The notes beneath the pieces are model-generated. The model worked only from the letters and a program-made list of their open reading frames with translations. It was not told the origin of the DNA and did no database searches. A program made the translations under genes and the position numbers. From NCBI RefSeq assembly GCF_002250705.1, contig NZ_NMVP01000034.1:1-64000 (forward strand): a stretch of DNA of 64,000 bases, written 5' to 3'. Within the stretch, counting starts at the first letter, position 1; every line of letters starts with the position of its first letter. Source of the DNA: Enemella evansiae (GTDB lineage: Bacteria; Actinomycetota; Actinomycetes; Propionibacteriales; Propionibacteriaceae). Shown here piece by piece: positions 54,030 to 61,925 of the stretch.

Positions 54030-54133
54030 AAGGCACCCAAGCTTACGGGCCCGCCCCGTTCCGGAACAGCGAGCGGTGGCGGGAGGCCCGCGGCGTTCAC
54101 GCAATGGACACCTGAACGCCCTACCGTGCCGCC

Positions 54134-54721
54134 ATGACCGGAGCCGCCGACGCCTTTGCGATCGAGTACACCCAGTTGCCCGACATCCTGGACTGCACCA
54201 CCGACGACTCGAAGCCGATCCTGTTCACCAAGACCGCCATCGAGGGCAGCGATGCCGACCTGCTGGCCTGCAACCGCGGCATCGTGAACCGGGTGATCGA
54301 CTACGTCGACCGGCCCGAGGAGATCTCGCAGGACGCGCTCCGCTCGATGTATGTGGATCTGTACGCCCGGGCGGTGGCCGAGCTGGGCTGGTCGGCGTAC
54401 CGGGACCGGGTGCCGCGCGAGGTGCAGGTGCTCGCCCTGCAGGGCCTGGCGTTGATGGACGCCCCCGAGCACCTGGAGCTGGCGAAGCGCGCGGTCGCCG
54501 GCGAGCTCGACGATGCGGAGTTCGCCCGGTTGTTCACCCGGGCCGAGGCGACGCAGCCGCTGGCGCACGCGAACGCCGAGTTCCTGCGCGGACTGTCGAC
54601 CAAGCAGATCATCTCCGAGCGCAACTTCGATGTGGCGTTCTCGCTGGCGCTGGGCCGCGAGCGCGGGTCGGGTACCGGGTTGTTGAAGTGGACCGGGGAC
54701 CTCGCCGACCTACCCGGTTGA
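54134..54721 (+). CDS. Hypothetical protein, 195 residues
   Basis: A soluble, acidic, helix-rich protein (ADAFAIEYTQLPDILDCTTDDSK, LLACNRGIVNRVIDYVDRPEEI, EHLELAKRAVAGELDDAEFARLF). Two cysteines are visible. No family is recognised. ATG 54134 starts right after the radical SAM promoter region. Directly after its stop, in the same frame, GNAT-like sequence begins, so the downstream edge is a rearrangement point. Confidence 0.6.
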   Translation: MTGAADAFAIEYTQLPDILDCTTDDSKPILFTKTAIEGSDADLLACNRGIVNRVIDYVDRPEEISQDALRSMYVDLYARAVAELGWSAYRDRVPREVQVLALQGLALMDAPEHLELAKRAVAGELDDAEFARLFTRAEATQPLAHANAEFLRGLSTKQIISERNFDVAFSLALGRERGSGTGLLKWTGDLADLPG

Positions 54722-54730
54722 GCGCACCCG

Positions 54731-54845
54731 CCTGGGATCGGCCGGATAGTCGGTGGTGGGCGGCAGGGCTATGCCACCGAGTTGGCCGCGGACCTCCTCT
54801 CCCTCGCCTTCGACGGCCTCGGTCTGCGCCGGGTCACAGCCGGCG
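54731..54845 (+). pseudogene. GNAT acetyltransferase fragment I (motif A region)
   Basis: Open codons, in the same frame as the preceding gene but past its stop, read VGGGRQGYATELAADLLSLAF then DGLGLRRVTAG. This is the acetyl-CoA-binding motif A and following helix of a RimJ/RimL-like GNAT (typical form RGRGYATEAV). The sequence loses GNAT likeness at about 54845, and no N-terminal half is found upstream. The matching C-terminal piece lies at 57583-57764 on the same strand. Confidence 0.6.
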
Positions 54846-54859
54846 CGATCGTCGTGTCC

Positions 54860-55267
54860 TCAGAGCGGGCGGAATGCCACGTACAGGACGTCTGGATCCT
54901 CGTCCATCCAGAAGCGCACGACGTGTTCACCGGGCTTCTCGGGCACGAACACCTCCTGCCATCCCGTCCCGTCGAGGGCCGAGGCGCCCAGTGGATCGAA
55001 CAGTTCGAGAACACCCGCATCCCGCTCGGCAGCCGCCCAATACGAGTCAGAGTCGAAATCCTCGACGAGGATGGTGACCTCACCGGAGTCTTCGGGCAGC
55101 TGCACGCGAGCCCAGGCCACCGAGTCGTCACCGGGTTCATTGCTGGCAAGTGCGGCCCACTCGACGAACCACGGCTTTCTCGGCAACTCGGCGAGGTTCG
55201 GCGTCCCTCTGGGGTACTCGGCACGAAATACGAGTTGGTGGTACTGGTAGTAGACCTGAACGGGCAT
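54860..55267 (-). CDS. Small acidic protein coupled to the DNase gene (candidate immunity protein)
   Basis: A 135-residue protein, strongly acidic (about 25 Asp/Glu against 9 Lys/Arg by eye) with no signal peptide or membrane segment. ATG 55267 follows the DNase TGA by one base, and its RBS-like GAGAGG lies inside the end of the DNase gene, so it is made with it. Sequence pieces: YYQYHQLVFRAEYPRG, EVTILVEDFDSDSYWAA, HVVRFWMDEDPDVLYVAFRP. An acidic partner made with a DNase is the usual arrangement for nuclease immunity proteins, but no family match supports this and it is an inference. Confidence 0.6.
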   Translation of the reverse strand: MPVQVYYQYHQLVFRAEYPRGTPNLAELPRKPWFVEWAALASNEPGDDSVAWARVQLPEDSGEVTILVEDFDSDSYWAAAERDAGVLELFDPLGASALDGTGWQEVFVPEKPGEHVVRFWMDEDPDVLYVAFRPL

Positions 55268-55268
55268 G

Positions 55269-57183
55269 TCATCCTCTCGTTCCGGTGACCGAGTCCCAGA
55301 TGATCGGACCCCATTGGAAGTTCTGGGTGCAGGTGCGCGAGCCGGGGCCGTTCGTACACGACTCACCCGATGTCGGATAACCGAATCGTCCCGATTCCCA
55401 GCGGTTGGCAGCGTAGTAGTCCAGGATCCGGCCCCATACGGGCCAGCTACCGGTGCCCGGTGACCAATAGATCATTCCGCCCTGGAATCGCTGGGCGCAG
55501 CCGCCGTCTTTGAGCCCGCAGAACTCTTCTCCGGTGGGGTAGCCCAGTGTGGAGTTCTCCCACGAGACCTGGCCATAGGCGTCCAGGATCGCGCCCCAGA
55601 CCGGTTGGGCCCCCGTGGCCGGCGACCAGTACAACAGTCCACCCTGGAAACGCTGCGCGCAGCCGCCGTCTTTGAGCCCGCAGAACTCATCGGAGGTGGG
55701 ATAACCGAGCTTGCCGCGCTCATATCCCAGTTCCCTGTACCGCTCGCCGATCGCACCGTACACCGGGTGCGCCCCGGATGCGGGTGACCAGTAGATCAAA
55801 CCTCCTTTGAACCGCTGGCCGCATCCGCCGCCCTGTAGGCCGCAGAACTCGCCAGCCAATGGAAAGGCAAGCCGGGATCGAAGACCGCCGAAGCTGTCGT
55901 ACTTGGAACGGATGGCCCCATAGATGGGTGGCCCACCGTAGAAGCGGACGACGAACGGTTCTTTATCCACAACGCGCTCGCCGACGTAGAGGTAGGCATT
56001 TAACCAAGATCCGCCGAGCTGGTTCTGCGCGGAATTGATCAGGCATCGGCTGAATCCGGAACTACCGGTCCGAACCGAGTCGGTGAGGCCGCACCACGGG
56101 AACGATCGTGCTGGACCCGGATTCTCCGCGGCACCCTGATAAGAGCTCCTGAAGGGGTATTCATCGCAGTCAAGCCCATCCCGGGGGATGCTTCGCGGAC
56201 ACGCCGCGTTACCATTTGCCTTTACACGAGCGGGATCCGTGAGACGGGTCAGCACTTCCGGAATGCCCGACTGCCGTGCGGCTTCCACTTGGGCGGCGTA
56301 TTCGGGGAAATCGTCACGGTTGAACGAATACGTCGCGGTGTTCCCCCAGATGACGCAACCGGGAAGTGCGCCGGGGACTGCGTTGTCACAGCGAACCTTG
56401 CCATCGTTCATCTCCAGGCCGGAGGTATTTTGCCCTCGAACCCATTCAGGACGCGTGGGGATAAGTTTGACCCAAGGAGAGTAGAAGGAGATGTCACCGG
56501 GCGGCGCGGTGTGAGAAACTGTCCAGTAACCCCGCCAGACATTGGTCGCGACACTGCCGGCGTTTCCGACGCCAAGCGTGTCGATGAGCTGACTGTTCCT
56601 GTCACCTGCAGACAGTTCGACGTTCATCGGGGTGCTTTCAGGCGATGACGCCCTGACCAGCTCCACTTCCAACTCGATGTCATACTGGACATAGTTTCCG
56701 TACACTCGGTGCAGAGCCATCTTCCGAGCGAGGAGATCGAAGTCGCCGATCTTCACCGGCGGAGTCCCTGACGACCACCGGTAGACATCGAAGCGTTGAG
56801 AAAAGCTCCCAAACGCGTCCCGTCGCGCGACAACCACCATGGGGCCATTCACACAACCGGGAACCGGTTCCGCGCGCGGAACCGCTGAACCCTCAGACGA
56901 TCGTACCTGTCGACGGGGTGGCAGTGCTCGACGGGGACTGGGCCCGCTTGCAGATCTCGGAGTTCGATGTGACAAGTTTCCGGTTCGTCGATCGGGTCGT
57001 GAGTGGTTCCGGTTCAGGCGAACCACTTTCATGGTTGCCGATCTCGGCGCCGGTGGGAATGCGCGGCGCTTGGGCGTCGCTGGGCGTCACCGGTTGAGTC
57101 GGCGCAGCAAGAGCCGACCCTGCATTCAGAAATGGGATTGCGAGTGACAGGGTGAGAATAGCAACAGCAATGACGCGCGACAT
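55269..57183 (-). pseudogene. Secreted NucA/NucB-type DNase with LGFP repeats, frameshifted
   Basis: From ATG 57183 a signal peptide (AVAILTLSLAIPFLNAGSALA) leads into a 96-codon frame that stops at 56893. The protein resumes in another frame as EPVPGCVNGPMVVVARRD and runs to 55269. The centre has RDGLDCDEYPFRSSYQG (56153-56182), the NucA/NucB nuclease motif, with GGSWLNAYLYVGERV; the last 200 residues hold four LGFP-type repeats (e.g. KLGYPTSDEF, GGLLYWSPATG). It is thus a secreted, cell-wall-bound DNase of about 637 residues if one extra base near 56896-56905 is removed. DNA here is visibly richer in A/T than its neighbours, a sign of transfer. Confidence 0.7.
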
Positions 57184-57376
57184 CCGGGGCCTTACTTTTG
57201 GATCACGTTGGGGAGGGGGTTCGCGCTCACGACGTTAGAGGTTCCTCATATCCGAGTCAAGGGCCAGTTTCGCACCTCGAGATCTCGTAAACCGGTCACA
57301 CAGTCGCAGACTTGCCCGGGATTTCCGCATGAGCAGAGACAAACTGATTCCGCGTTGGCCGATCAGAGGGGGCGGG

Positions 57377-57586
57377 ATGCTGCGACGAACACTGCGGGGA
57401 TTGAAGCAGCTCGAGCTGACGGCGCTGGGCATCGCGGTCGGGCTGGCGGCGGTCTGGTTGGTGCTGTGGGGTGTCGGCATCGTCCCAAGTCCGTCGAAGC
57501 TGATCGAGTTCGTGCAGAGCCAGCTCACCGGGGAGACGGCGAAGAAGACGCTTAGAGCGTTGGCCGGGGGAGGTGCTGATGGATGA
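57377..57586 (+). CDS. Small single-helix membrane protein
   Basis: A 69-residue protein with a basic start (MLRRTLRGLKQLEL), one membrane helix (TALGIAVGLAAVWLVLWGVGI) and an amphipathic tail. ATG 57377 follows AGAGGGGGCGGG; ATG 57329 would add 16 residues. It overlaps GNAT fragment II by 4 bp and is divergent from the DNase gene. It might belong to the inserted segment. No family recognised. Confidence 0.45.
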   Translation: MLRRTLRGLKQLELTALGIAVGLAAVWLVLWGVGIVPSPSKLIEFVQSQLTGETAKKTLRALAGGGADG

Positions 57587-57764
57587 ACTTCTCGGTGGCT
57601 GTTTTCGCTGACAACATCGCCTCCCGACGGGTGCTCGACAAGATCGGGCGCGCCTCGAACAGTATGGCGTCCAGGACTCGTGGCACGCCGAACGCGGCTG
57701 GATCGACGGTTGCAGCTTTGCACTGCCTGCGCACGGAATGCAGGCAGCACGGACGCGCGACTGA
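57583..57764 (+). pseudogene. GNAT acetyltransferase fragment II (C-terminal end), frameshifted
   Basis: NFSVAVFADNIASRRVLDKIG is the GNAT motif-B region, and after one lost G in a G run (57646-57648) the frame continues as ARLEQYGVQDSWHAERG then WIDGCSFALPAHG, ending at 57764. Joined to fragment I (LRRVTAG + VFADNIASRR) it gives a normal GNAT C-terminal half. The 2.75 kb between them carries the DNase, its partner and the small membrane protein. Confidence 0.65.
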
Positions 57765-57832
57765 GCGCCCGAAGGAGTTATTCTGGTGGACATGTCTCAC
57801 ACTCCGCACCGGAAGGATCTTCCGGCACTCAC

Positions 57833-58357
57833 ATGACCGGGCGGCGGCTGCACTATCGCAGCTCCGCAGAGATCAGGGGCAGCCGTCGACGGCGCCCGCA
57901 CTCCTGTTGGGACCATCTGATCGCCGCACCCCTGTGGCCGAAGTACGGGGTGAATCTGGGCACCCTGCTCCGCACCTGTGACGCGGTCGGCGCCTGCCTC
58001 GCGGTCCCCCGACGCCCCTGGATCGCCGAGGCCCTGGCCCAGGGCAACACCCTCACCCACGGGGGATGCGTGCACTGGGTCGGCGCCGACGAGGTCGGCT
58101 GGCTGGACCAGCAACGCGCCGCGGGCAGCCGGGTGATCGGCGTCGAGCTGACCGACGAGTCGATCATGCTCGGCGATCTGCCAGCGGCCCGGCGCCGGAC
58201 CGTGATGGTGCTCGGCCACGAACGCACCGGCATCCCACCGGCGGCCCTGGAGCTGCTCGACGACGCGGTGGAGATCCCGATGGTCGGTACGGGGTTGAGC
58301 CTGAACGTCACCGTCGCCGGATCGCTGGTGCTCTATCGGCTCGCCGGACTGACCTGA
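57833..58357 (+). CDS. TrmH-family (SpoU) RNA methyltransferase
   Basis: A 174-residue SPOUT methyltransferase. KYGVNLGTLLRTCDAVGA is motif 1, RTVMVLGHERTGIPPAALELLD motif 2, and VEIPMVGTGLSLNVTVAGSLVLYRLAG motif 3 with the knot. Probably makes a 2'-O-methyl group in tRNA or rRNA; target unknown. ATG 57833 lacks a near RBS; another start would break the N-terminal pattern (SCWDHLIAAPLWPK is typical of actinobacterial members). Confidence 0.82.
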   Translation: MTGRRLHYRSSAEIRGSRRRRPHSCWDHLIAAPLWPKYGVNLGTLLRTCDAVGACLAVPRRPWIAEALAQGNTLTHGGCVHWVGADEVGWLDQQRAAGSRVIGVELTDESIMLGDLPAARRRTVMVLGHERTGIPPAALELLDDAVEIPMVGTGLSLNVTVAGSLVLYRLAGLT

Positions 58358-58391
58358 CCCGACCACCCGAACCTACCGAGCGATCGAACAG

Positions 58392-58471
58392 CTGATGTGC
58401 ACTCTCCATCACCAGGATCGACGACTGGATGCGGTCCGCGGACCGTCGTCGAAATCGAGGGTGCACATCAG
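58392..58471. terminator. Nested palindrome between convergent genes
   Basis: Outer arms CTGATGTGCAC (58392-58402) and GTGCACATCAG (58461-58471), 11 bp and perfect, enclose inner complementary pieces TCGACGAC/GTCGTCGA and GGTCCGCGGACC. The 80-bp structure fills the gap between the TrmH and POT stops (58357, 58476). It can act as a terminator both ways; the complex shape is unusual for one. Confidence 0.5.
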
Positions 58472-58475
58472 TTGT

Positions 58476-59987
58476 TCAGTGCACGTCGATCATCTTCTTG
58501 GAGATCCACTTCGAGAGCACCGCCACCACGATGCCGACGGCGATCGAGGCGCCGCCGATGAGCAGGAAGTACGGCCGCTCGTTGGTCGGGTCGTAGTAGC
58601 CGCCCAGCGCACCGGCCCCGGCCGAACCGACGGCGATGGACAGGAAGAACAGCGCGATCATCTGGGTGTGGAAGGCCTTCGGCGCCAGCTTGGTCGCCAA
58701 TGACTGGCCCACCGGGGAGAGGCACAGCTCGGCCACGGTGAACAGGAACAGGATCAGCACGATCGCGTACAGCGGCGTGCTGTTCGCGCCCCCGCCCGAC
58801 CAGGGCAGGAAGGCCAGGAACGCGATCCCCATCATCACGGTGCCCATCGCGAACTTCAGCGGGCTGGACGGCTGCCGGGTCCCGAGCCGGGTCCAGATCG
58901 CGGCGAACACCCCGGCGAAGATGATCACGAACAGCGGGTTGATCGAGTTCACCAGCGAGGGCGGCAGCGTGAAGCCGAACACCTCGCGGTTCAGCCGCTG
59001 GTCGGCGTAGATCGCGACCACCCCGAACTGCTGCTGGAACAGCGACCAGAACACCGCGCTGGCGATGAACATCGGGATGAACGCCACCACCCGGCTGCGT
59101 TCGGTCTCGGTGATCCTGCTGCTGGTCAGGATCACCCCGAACAGCGCCACGGCGGCCAGCAGCGTGGCGGCGACGACGATCCCGGACAACCGCTCGGCGC
59201 GCAGCACCCCGGTGCCGGCGAGCACCGCGAGCAGCGCGGCACCGGCGAGTACGCCGATCAGCAGATAACCGCGGTGCTTCTTCGGCAGCGGGTTCGGGGC
59301 CGGCTTGCCGACATCGCTGATCGTGTGGCGGCGCATCAGCGCGTACTGGATCAGCCCGATCGCCATCCCGACCGCGGCCAGCCCGAAGCCCCAGTGGAAG
59401 CCGCGCCAGCCCCACAGCGCGCTGGTCAGCAGCGGACCGACCAGGGCGCCGAGGTTCACGCCCATGTAGTAGATCGAGAACGCCGCGTCGCGGGTCGGGT
59501 CGTTGTGGGCGTACATGTCGCCCAGCACCGAACTGGTGGTGGTCTTGAGCGTGCCCGAGCCGAGCGCGATCAGCACCAGGCCCACCCCGAGCCCGAGCAG
59601 GCCGGGCAGCACCGCGAGCGAGATGTGGCCGCACATGATCACGATGGAGGCGATCAGCACGGCCCGCTCTGCGCCGATCAGCCGGTCCGCGACCCAGGCG
59701 CCGATGATGGCGGAGAGATAGACGGTGCCGCCGTAGGCGCCGACGATCGAGGTGGCGGCCGCCTCGGGCAGACCGAGCCCGCCCTGCTGCACCGAGTAGT
59801 AGATGTAGAAGGCCAGGATGGCCTGCATGCCGTAGAAGCTGAAGCGCTCCCACATCTCCACCCCGGCCAGGTTGGCCAGCCCCCAGGGATGCCCGAAGAA
59901 CCCCCGTTTCGATGCGGGAACCACGCTGTCGAGCGATTCCTCGTCGGTCGGTTGGTCGGTGCCCCGCGAGGGATGTAGGTCAGACAT
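58476..59987 (-). CDS. POT-family proton-coupled peptide transporter
   Basis: A 503-residue, 12-14-segment major facilitator of the POT/PTR2 group that takes up di- and tripeptides with protons. It has EMWERFSFYGMQAIL (family ExxERFxYYG), GAYGGTVYLSAIIGAWVADRLIGAER, and YYMGVNLGALVGPLLTSAL, with ELCLSPVGQSLATKLAPK in the second half. Its start (ATG 59987) is 53 bp past the stop of the CPBP protease gene on the same strand; co-transcription is possible. Confidence 0.9.
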   Translation of the reverse strand: MSDLHPSRGTDQPTDEESLDSVVPASKRGFFGHPWGLANLAGVEMWERFSFYGMQAILAFYIYYSVQQGGLGLPEAAATSIVGAYGGTVYLSAIIGAWVADRLIGAERAVLIASIVIMCGHISLAVLPGLLGLGVGLVLIALGSGTLKTTTSSVLGDMYAHNDPTRDAAFSIYYMGVNLGALVGPLLTSALWGWRGFHWGFGLAAVGMAIGLIQYALMRRHTISDVGKPAPNPLPKKHRGYLLIGVLAGAALLAVLAGTGVLRAERLSGIVVAATLLAAVALFGVILTSSRITETERSRVVAFIPMFIASAVFWSLFQQQFGVVAIYADQRLNREVFGFTLPPSLVNSINPLFVIIFAGVFAAIWTRLGTRQPSSPLKFAMGTVMMGIAFLAFLPWSGGGANSTPLYAIVLILFLFTVAELCLSPVGQSLATKLAPKAFHTQMIALFFLSIAVGSAGAGALGGYYDPTNERPYFLLIGGASIAVGIVVAVLSKWISKKMIDVH

Positions 59988-60040
59988 ATCGATCTCTGTC
60001 TACTCCCCATCCCGTATCTCGGACAAGTCGGCGCCCGGCG

Positions 60041-61111
60041 TCAGCTCGTCGGCGGCGGGTACGCCGGCGGGTTCGGACCGGACGCCGGGGGCGGGCCGGA
60101 CGCCGGGGGCGGGAGCATCGAGGGCAGCCCGGCGATCTGTTCCCGGCCCGGTGCCGTCGCGATCGGTAGGCCCCGGCGGGCCCGCCAGCTGTTCAGGATC
60201 AGCAGCACGATGATCCCGGCCAGCACCGGCAGCAGCATCTCCGGCCCGCCGGCGACATTGCCCATCTGCATCGGCCGATCGATCTCACCGGTCAATACCG
60301 CGGCATAGAAGGAGATCAGGTTGTTCACCGAGTGCATGGCGATCGCGGCCTCCAGCCCACCGGTCCGCCAGACCAGCAGGCAGGCGACCATCCCGAAGCC
60401 GAAGTAGAACGCGTTCGCCCAGATGTCGCTGGAACCGTGCAGAGAGGCGAACAGCCCCGAGGAGACGACCGCCCCGGCCACCAGGCCGACCCGGCGATTG
60501 CGGAAGAAGGAGGCGACCGACCGGTTCACCAGCCCGCGGAAGCCGTATTCCTCACCGGCACACTGCAGCGGTGTGGTCAACGTGATCACCACCAGATAGA
60601 TCACCCATTGCCGCGACGGCCCACCTGTCTGTGCGCCCCCGGCGACCGCGTCACCGCCGAGCGCCAGCCCCTGCACCACGATGGTGCCGAGCCACAGCGG
60701 GATCACCGGGACCAGGCTGAGCAGCAGCCAGCGCCAACGGAACCGGCCCTGGACCGAATGCAGCCAGCGCGGCCGCTGGCGGAAGAACCAGACCTGGCAG
60801 GCGATCGCGATCGGGATCAGCGCCGCCAACGACAGGTTCGTCCCGAGCAGCACCCACGGGGTCATCAGGATCCGGCCGGCGGACAGCTCCGCCAGGTCCA
60901 CCCGGCCCTGTGCCAGGTCGAGGATCAGCGGGATGCTGCCCAGCAGGGTGGCGACGAACCAGAGCCCGGCGCCGACCAGCAGCGCGACGATCGGCCGCCA
61001 GAAGGCGAACGCCGGGGTGCGATAGAACTGGTGGTACTCCGACTCCTCGACCGGCAGCGTGACCGGTTGCGGCGGCGGCTGGAACACCGGGTACGCCGGC
61101 TGAGCGGTCAT
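60041..61111 (-). CDS. CPBP-family intramembrane protease
   Basis: A 356-residue membrane protein with about eight hydrophobic segments. CAGEEYGFRG carries the EExxxR motif, SGLFASLHG the FxxxH motif and AMHSVNN the last His, the CPBP (Abi/CAAX-like) active site. In actinobacteria these are of unknown role, often near cell-wall genes. A Pro-rich C-terminal tail ends the protein. Substrate unknown. Confidence 0.85.
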   Translation of the reverse strand: MTAQPAYPVFQPPPQPVTLPVEESEYHQFYRTPAFAFWRPIVALLVGAGLWFVATLLGSIPLILDLAQGRVDLAELSAGRILMTPWVLLGTNLSLAALIPIAIACQVWFFRQRPRWLHSVQGRFRWRWLLLSLVPVIPLWLGTIVVQGLALGGDAVAGGAQTGGPSRQWVIYLVVITLTTPLQCAGEEYGFRGLVNRSVASFFRNRRVGLVAGAVVSSGLFASLHGSSDIWANAFYFGFGMVACLLVWRTGGLEAAIAMHSVNNLISFYAAVLTGEIDRPMQMGNVAGGPEMLLPVLAGIIVLLILNSWRARRGLPIATAPGREQIAGLPSMLPPPASGPPPASGPNPPAYPPPTS

Positions 61112-61135
61112 CGCGCGCCTGCTCCCTCCCCGGAC

Positions 61136-61564
61136 TCAGGCGGTCGGCTGCGGGTCCAGCCCCGGGAACCAGATGGCCATCTCGCGGGCGGCCGATTCGG
61201 CCGAATCGGAGCCGTGCACCAGGTTCTCCCGGTTGGACAGGGCCAGGTCACCGCGGATCGAACCGGCCTCGGCCTTCCGACCGTCGGTCCTGCCGTTCAG
61301 CAGCCGGACCACCTCGATCGCGCTGTCCCCCTCGAGCACCAGCGCGACCAGCGGCCCGGAGGTGATGAAGGCGCGCAGCGGCGGATAGAAATCCTTCTCG
61401 ACGTGTTCGGCGTAGTGCTCGTCGGCCAGGTCGCCGTCGGCGGTGCGCTGCTCCAGCGCGACCAGGCTCAGCCCCTTGCGCTCGTAACGGGACAGGATCT
61501 CTCCGACCAGACCGCGGCGTACGCCATCGGGCTTGATCAGGACCAGGGTGCGCTCGTTGCTCAT
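61136..61564 (-). CDS. ndk: Nucleoside diphosphate kinase
   Basis: A 142-residue enzyme that balances nucleoside triphosphates. It starts [22 protein letters not shown]; the active-site phosphohistidine is in [12 protein letters not shown], and GSIRGDLA precedes it. ATG 61564 lies 10 bp after the DUF4233 stop (61575) on the same strand, so it belongs to the folC-DUF4233-ndk operon. Confidence 0.96.
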   Translation of the reverse strand: MSNERTLVLIKPDGVRRGLVGEILSRYERKGLSLVALEQRTADGDLADEHYAEHVEKDFYPPLRAFITSGPLVALVLEGDSAIEVVRLLNGRTDGRKAEAGSIRGDLALSNRENLVHGSDSAESAAREMAIWFPGLDPQPTA

Positions 61565-61574
61565 GGCGCACAGA

Positions 61575-61925
61575 CTAGGGGGTTTGCGCCCGCTGTCCCG
61601 CATCGAGCCGGCGCCCCAGGACGAAGCAGACGACCCACAGCACCGCGAACATCGCACCCATCGCGAGCATGCCGACCGTCAACACGCCGAGTCCGAGGGC
61701 GGCGAGCTGGGCCAGCCAGCCCAGCGGGTAGCCGATGGCGGGTCGGCGCAGCAGCGCGGCGGCCAGGATGGCGAGCAGGGCGGCTCCCCCGCCGGCGATT
61801 CCGGCGGTCGCGCCCGGTACCTCGCTGACCATGATCATCACCGGGATCGCCAGGCCGATGGTGATCACCTCGAAGATCAGGATCGTCATCATCACCCGGC
61901 CCATCGGGTTCCCCTTGGCCAGCAT
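61575..61925 (-). CDS. DUF4233 membrane protein
   Basis: A 116-residue protein with about four membrane helices and the [25 protein letters not shown] start typical of DUF4233, a family regularly found between folC and ndk in actinobacteria. Its function is unknown. ATG 61925 shares a base with the folC TGA, showing coupled translation. Confidence 0.88.
   Translation of the reverse strand: MLAKGNPMGRVMMTILIFEVITIGLAIPVMIMVSEVPGATAGIAGGGAALLAILAAALLRRPAIGYPLGWLAQLAALGLGVLTVGMLAMGAMFAVLWVVCFVLGRRLDAGQRAQTP

Noticed and set aside
50580..54137. 1185-codon plus-strand open frame over the AAA and radical SAM genes
   Set aside because: Composition is that of a high-GC antisense shadow (Gly/Arg/Val/Asp) with no domain; both opposite-strand genes have clear motifs.
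55490..55700. Repeated blocks that at first look like a CRISPR or minisatellite
   Set aside because: Spacing and frame match LGFP protein repeats; there are no short constant spacers and no cas genes.
56893..57183. A separate 96-residue secreted peptide
   Set aside because: It ends exactly where the DNase protein resumes in the next frame, with no terminator or new start and signal; a frameshift in one gene is simpler.
57208..57555. Plus-strand 115-codon frame upstream of the small membrane protein
   Set aside because: Shadow-like composition and no RBS; the frame from 57377 has a proper RBS and membrane helix.
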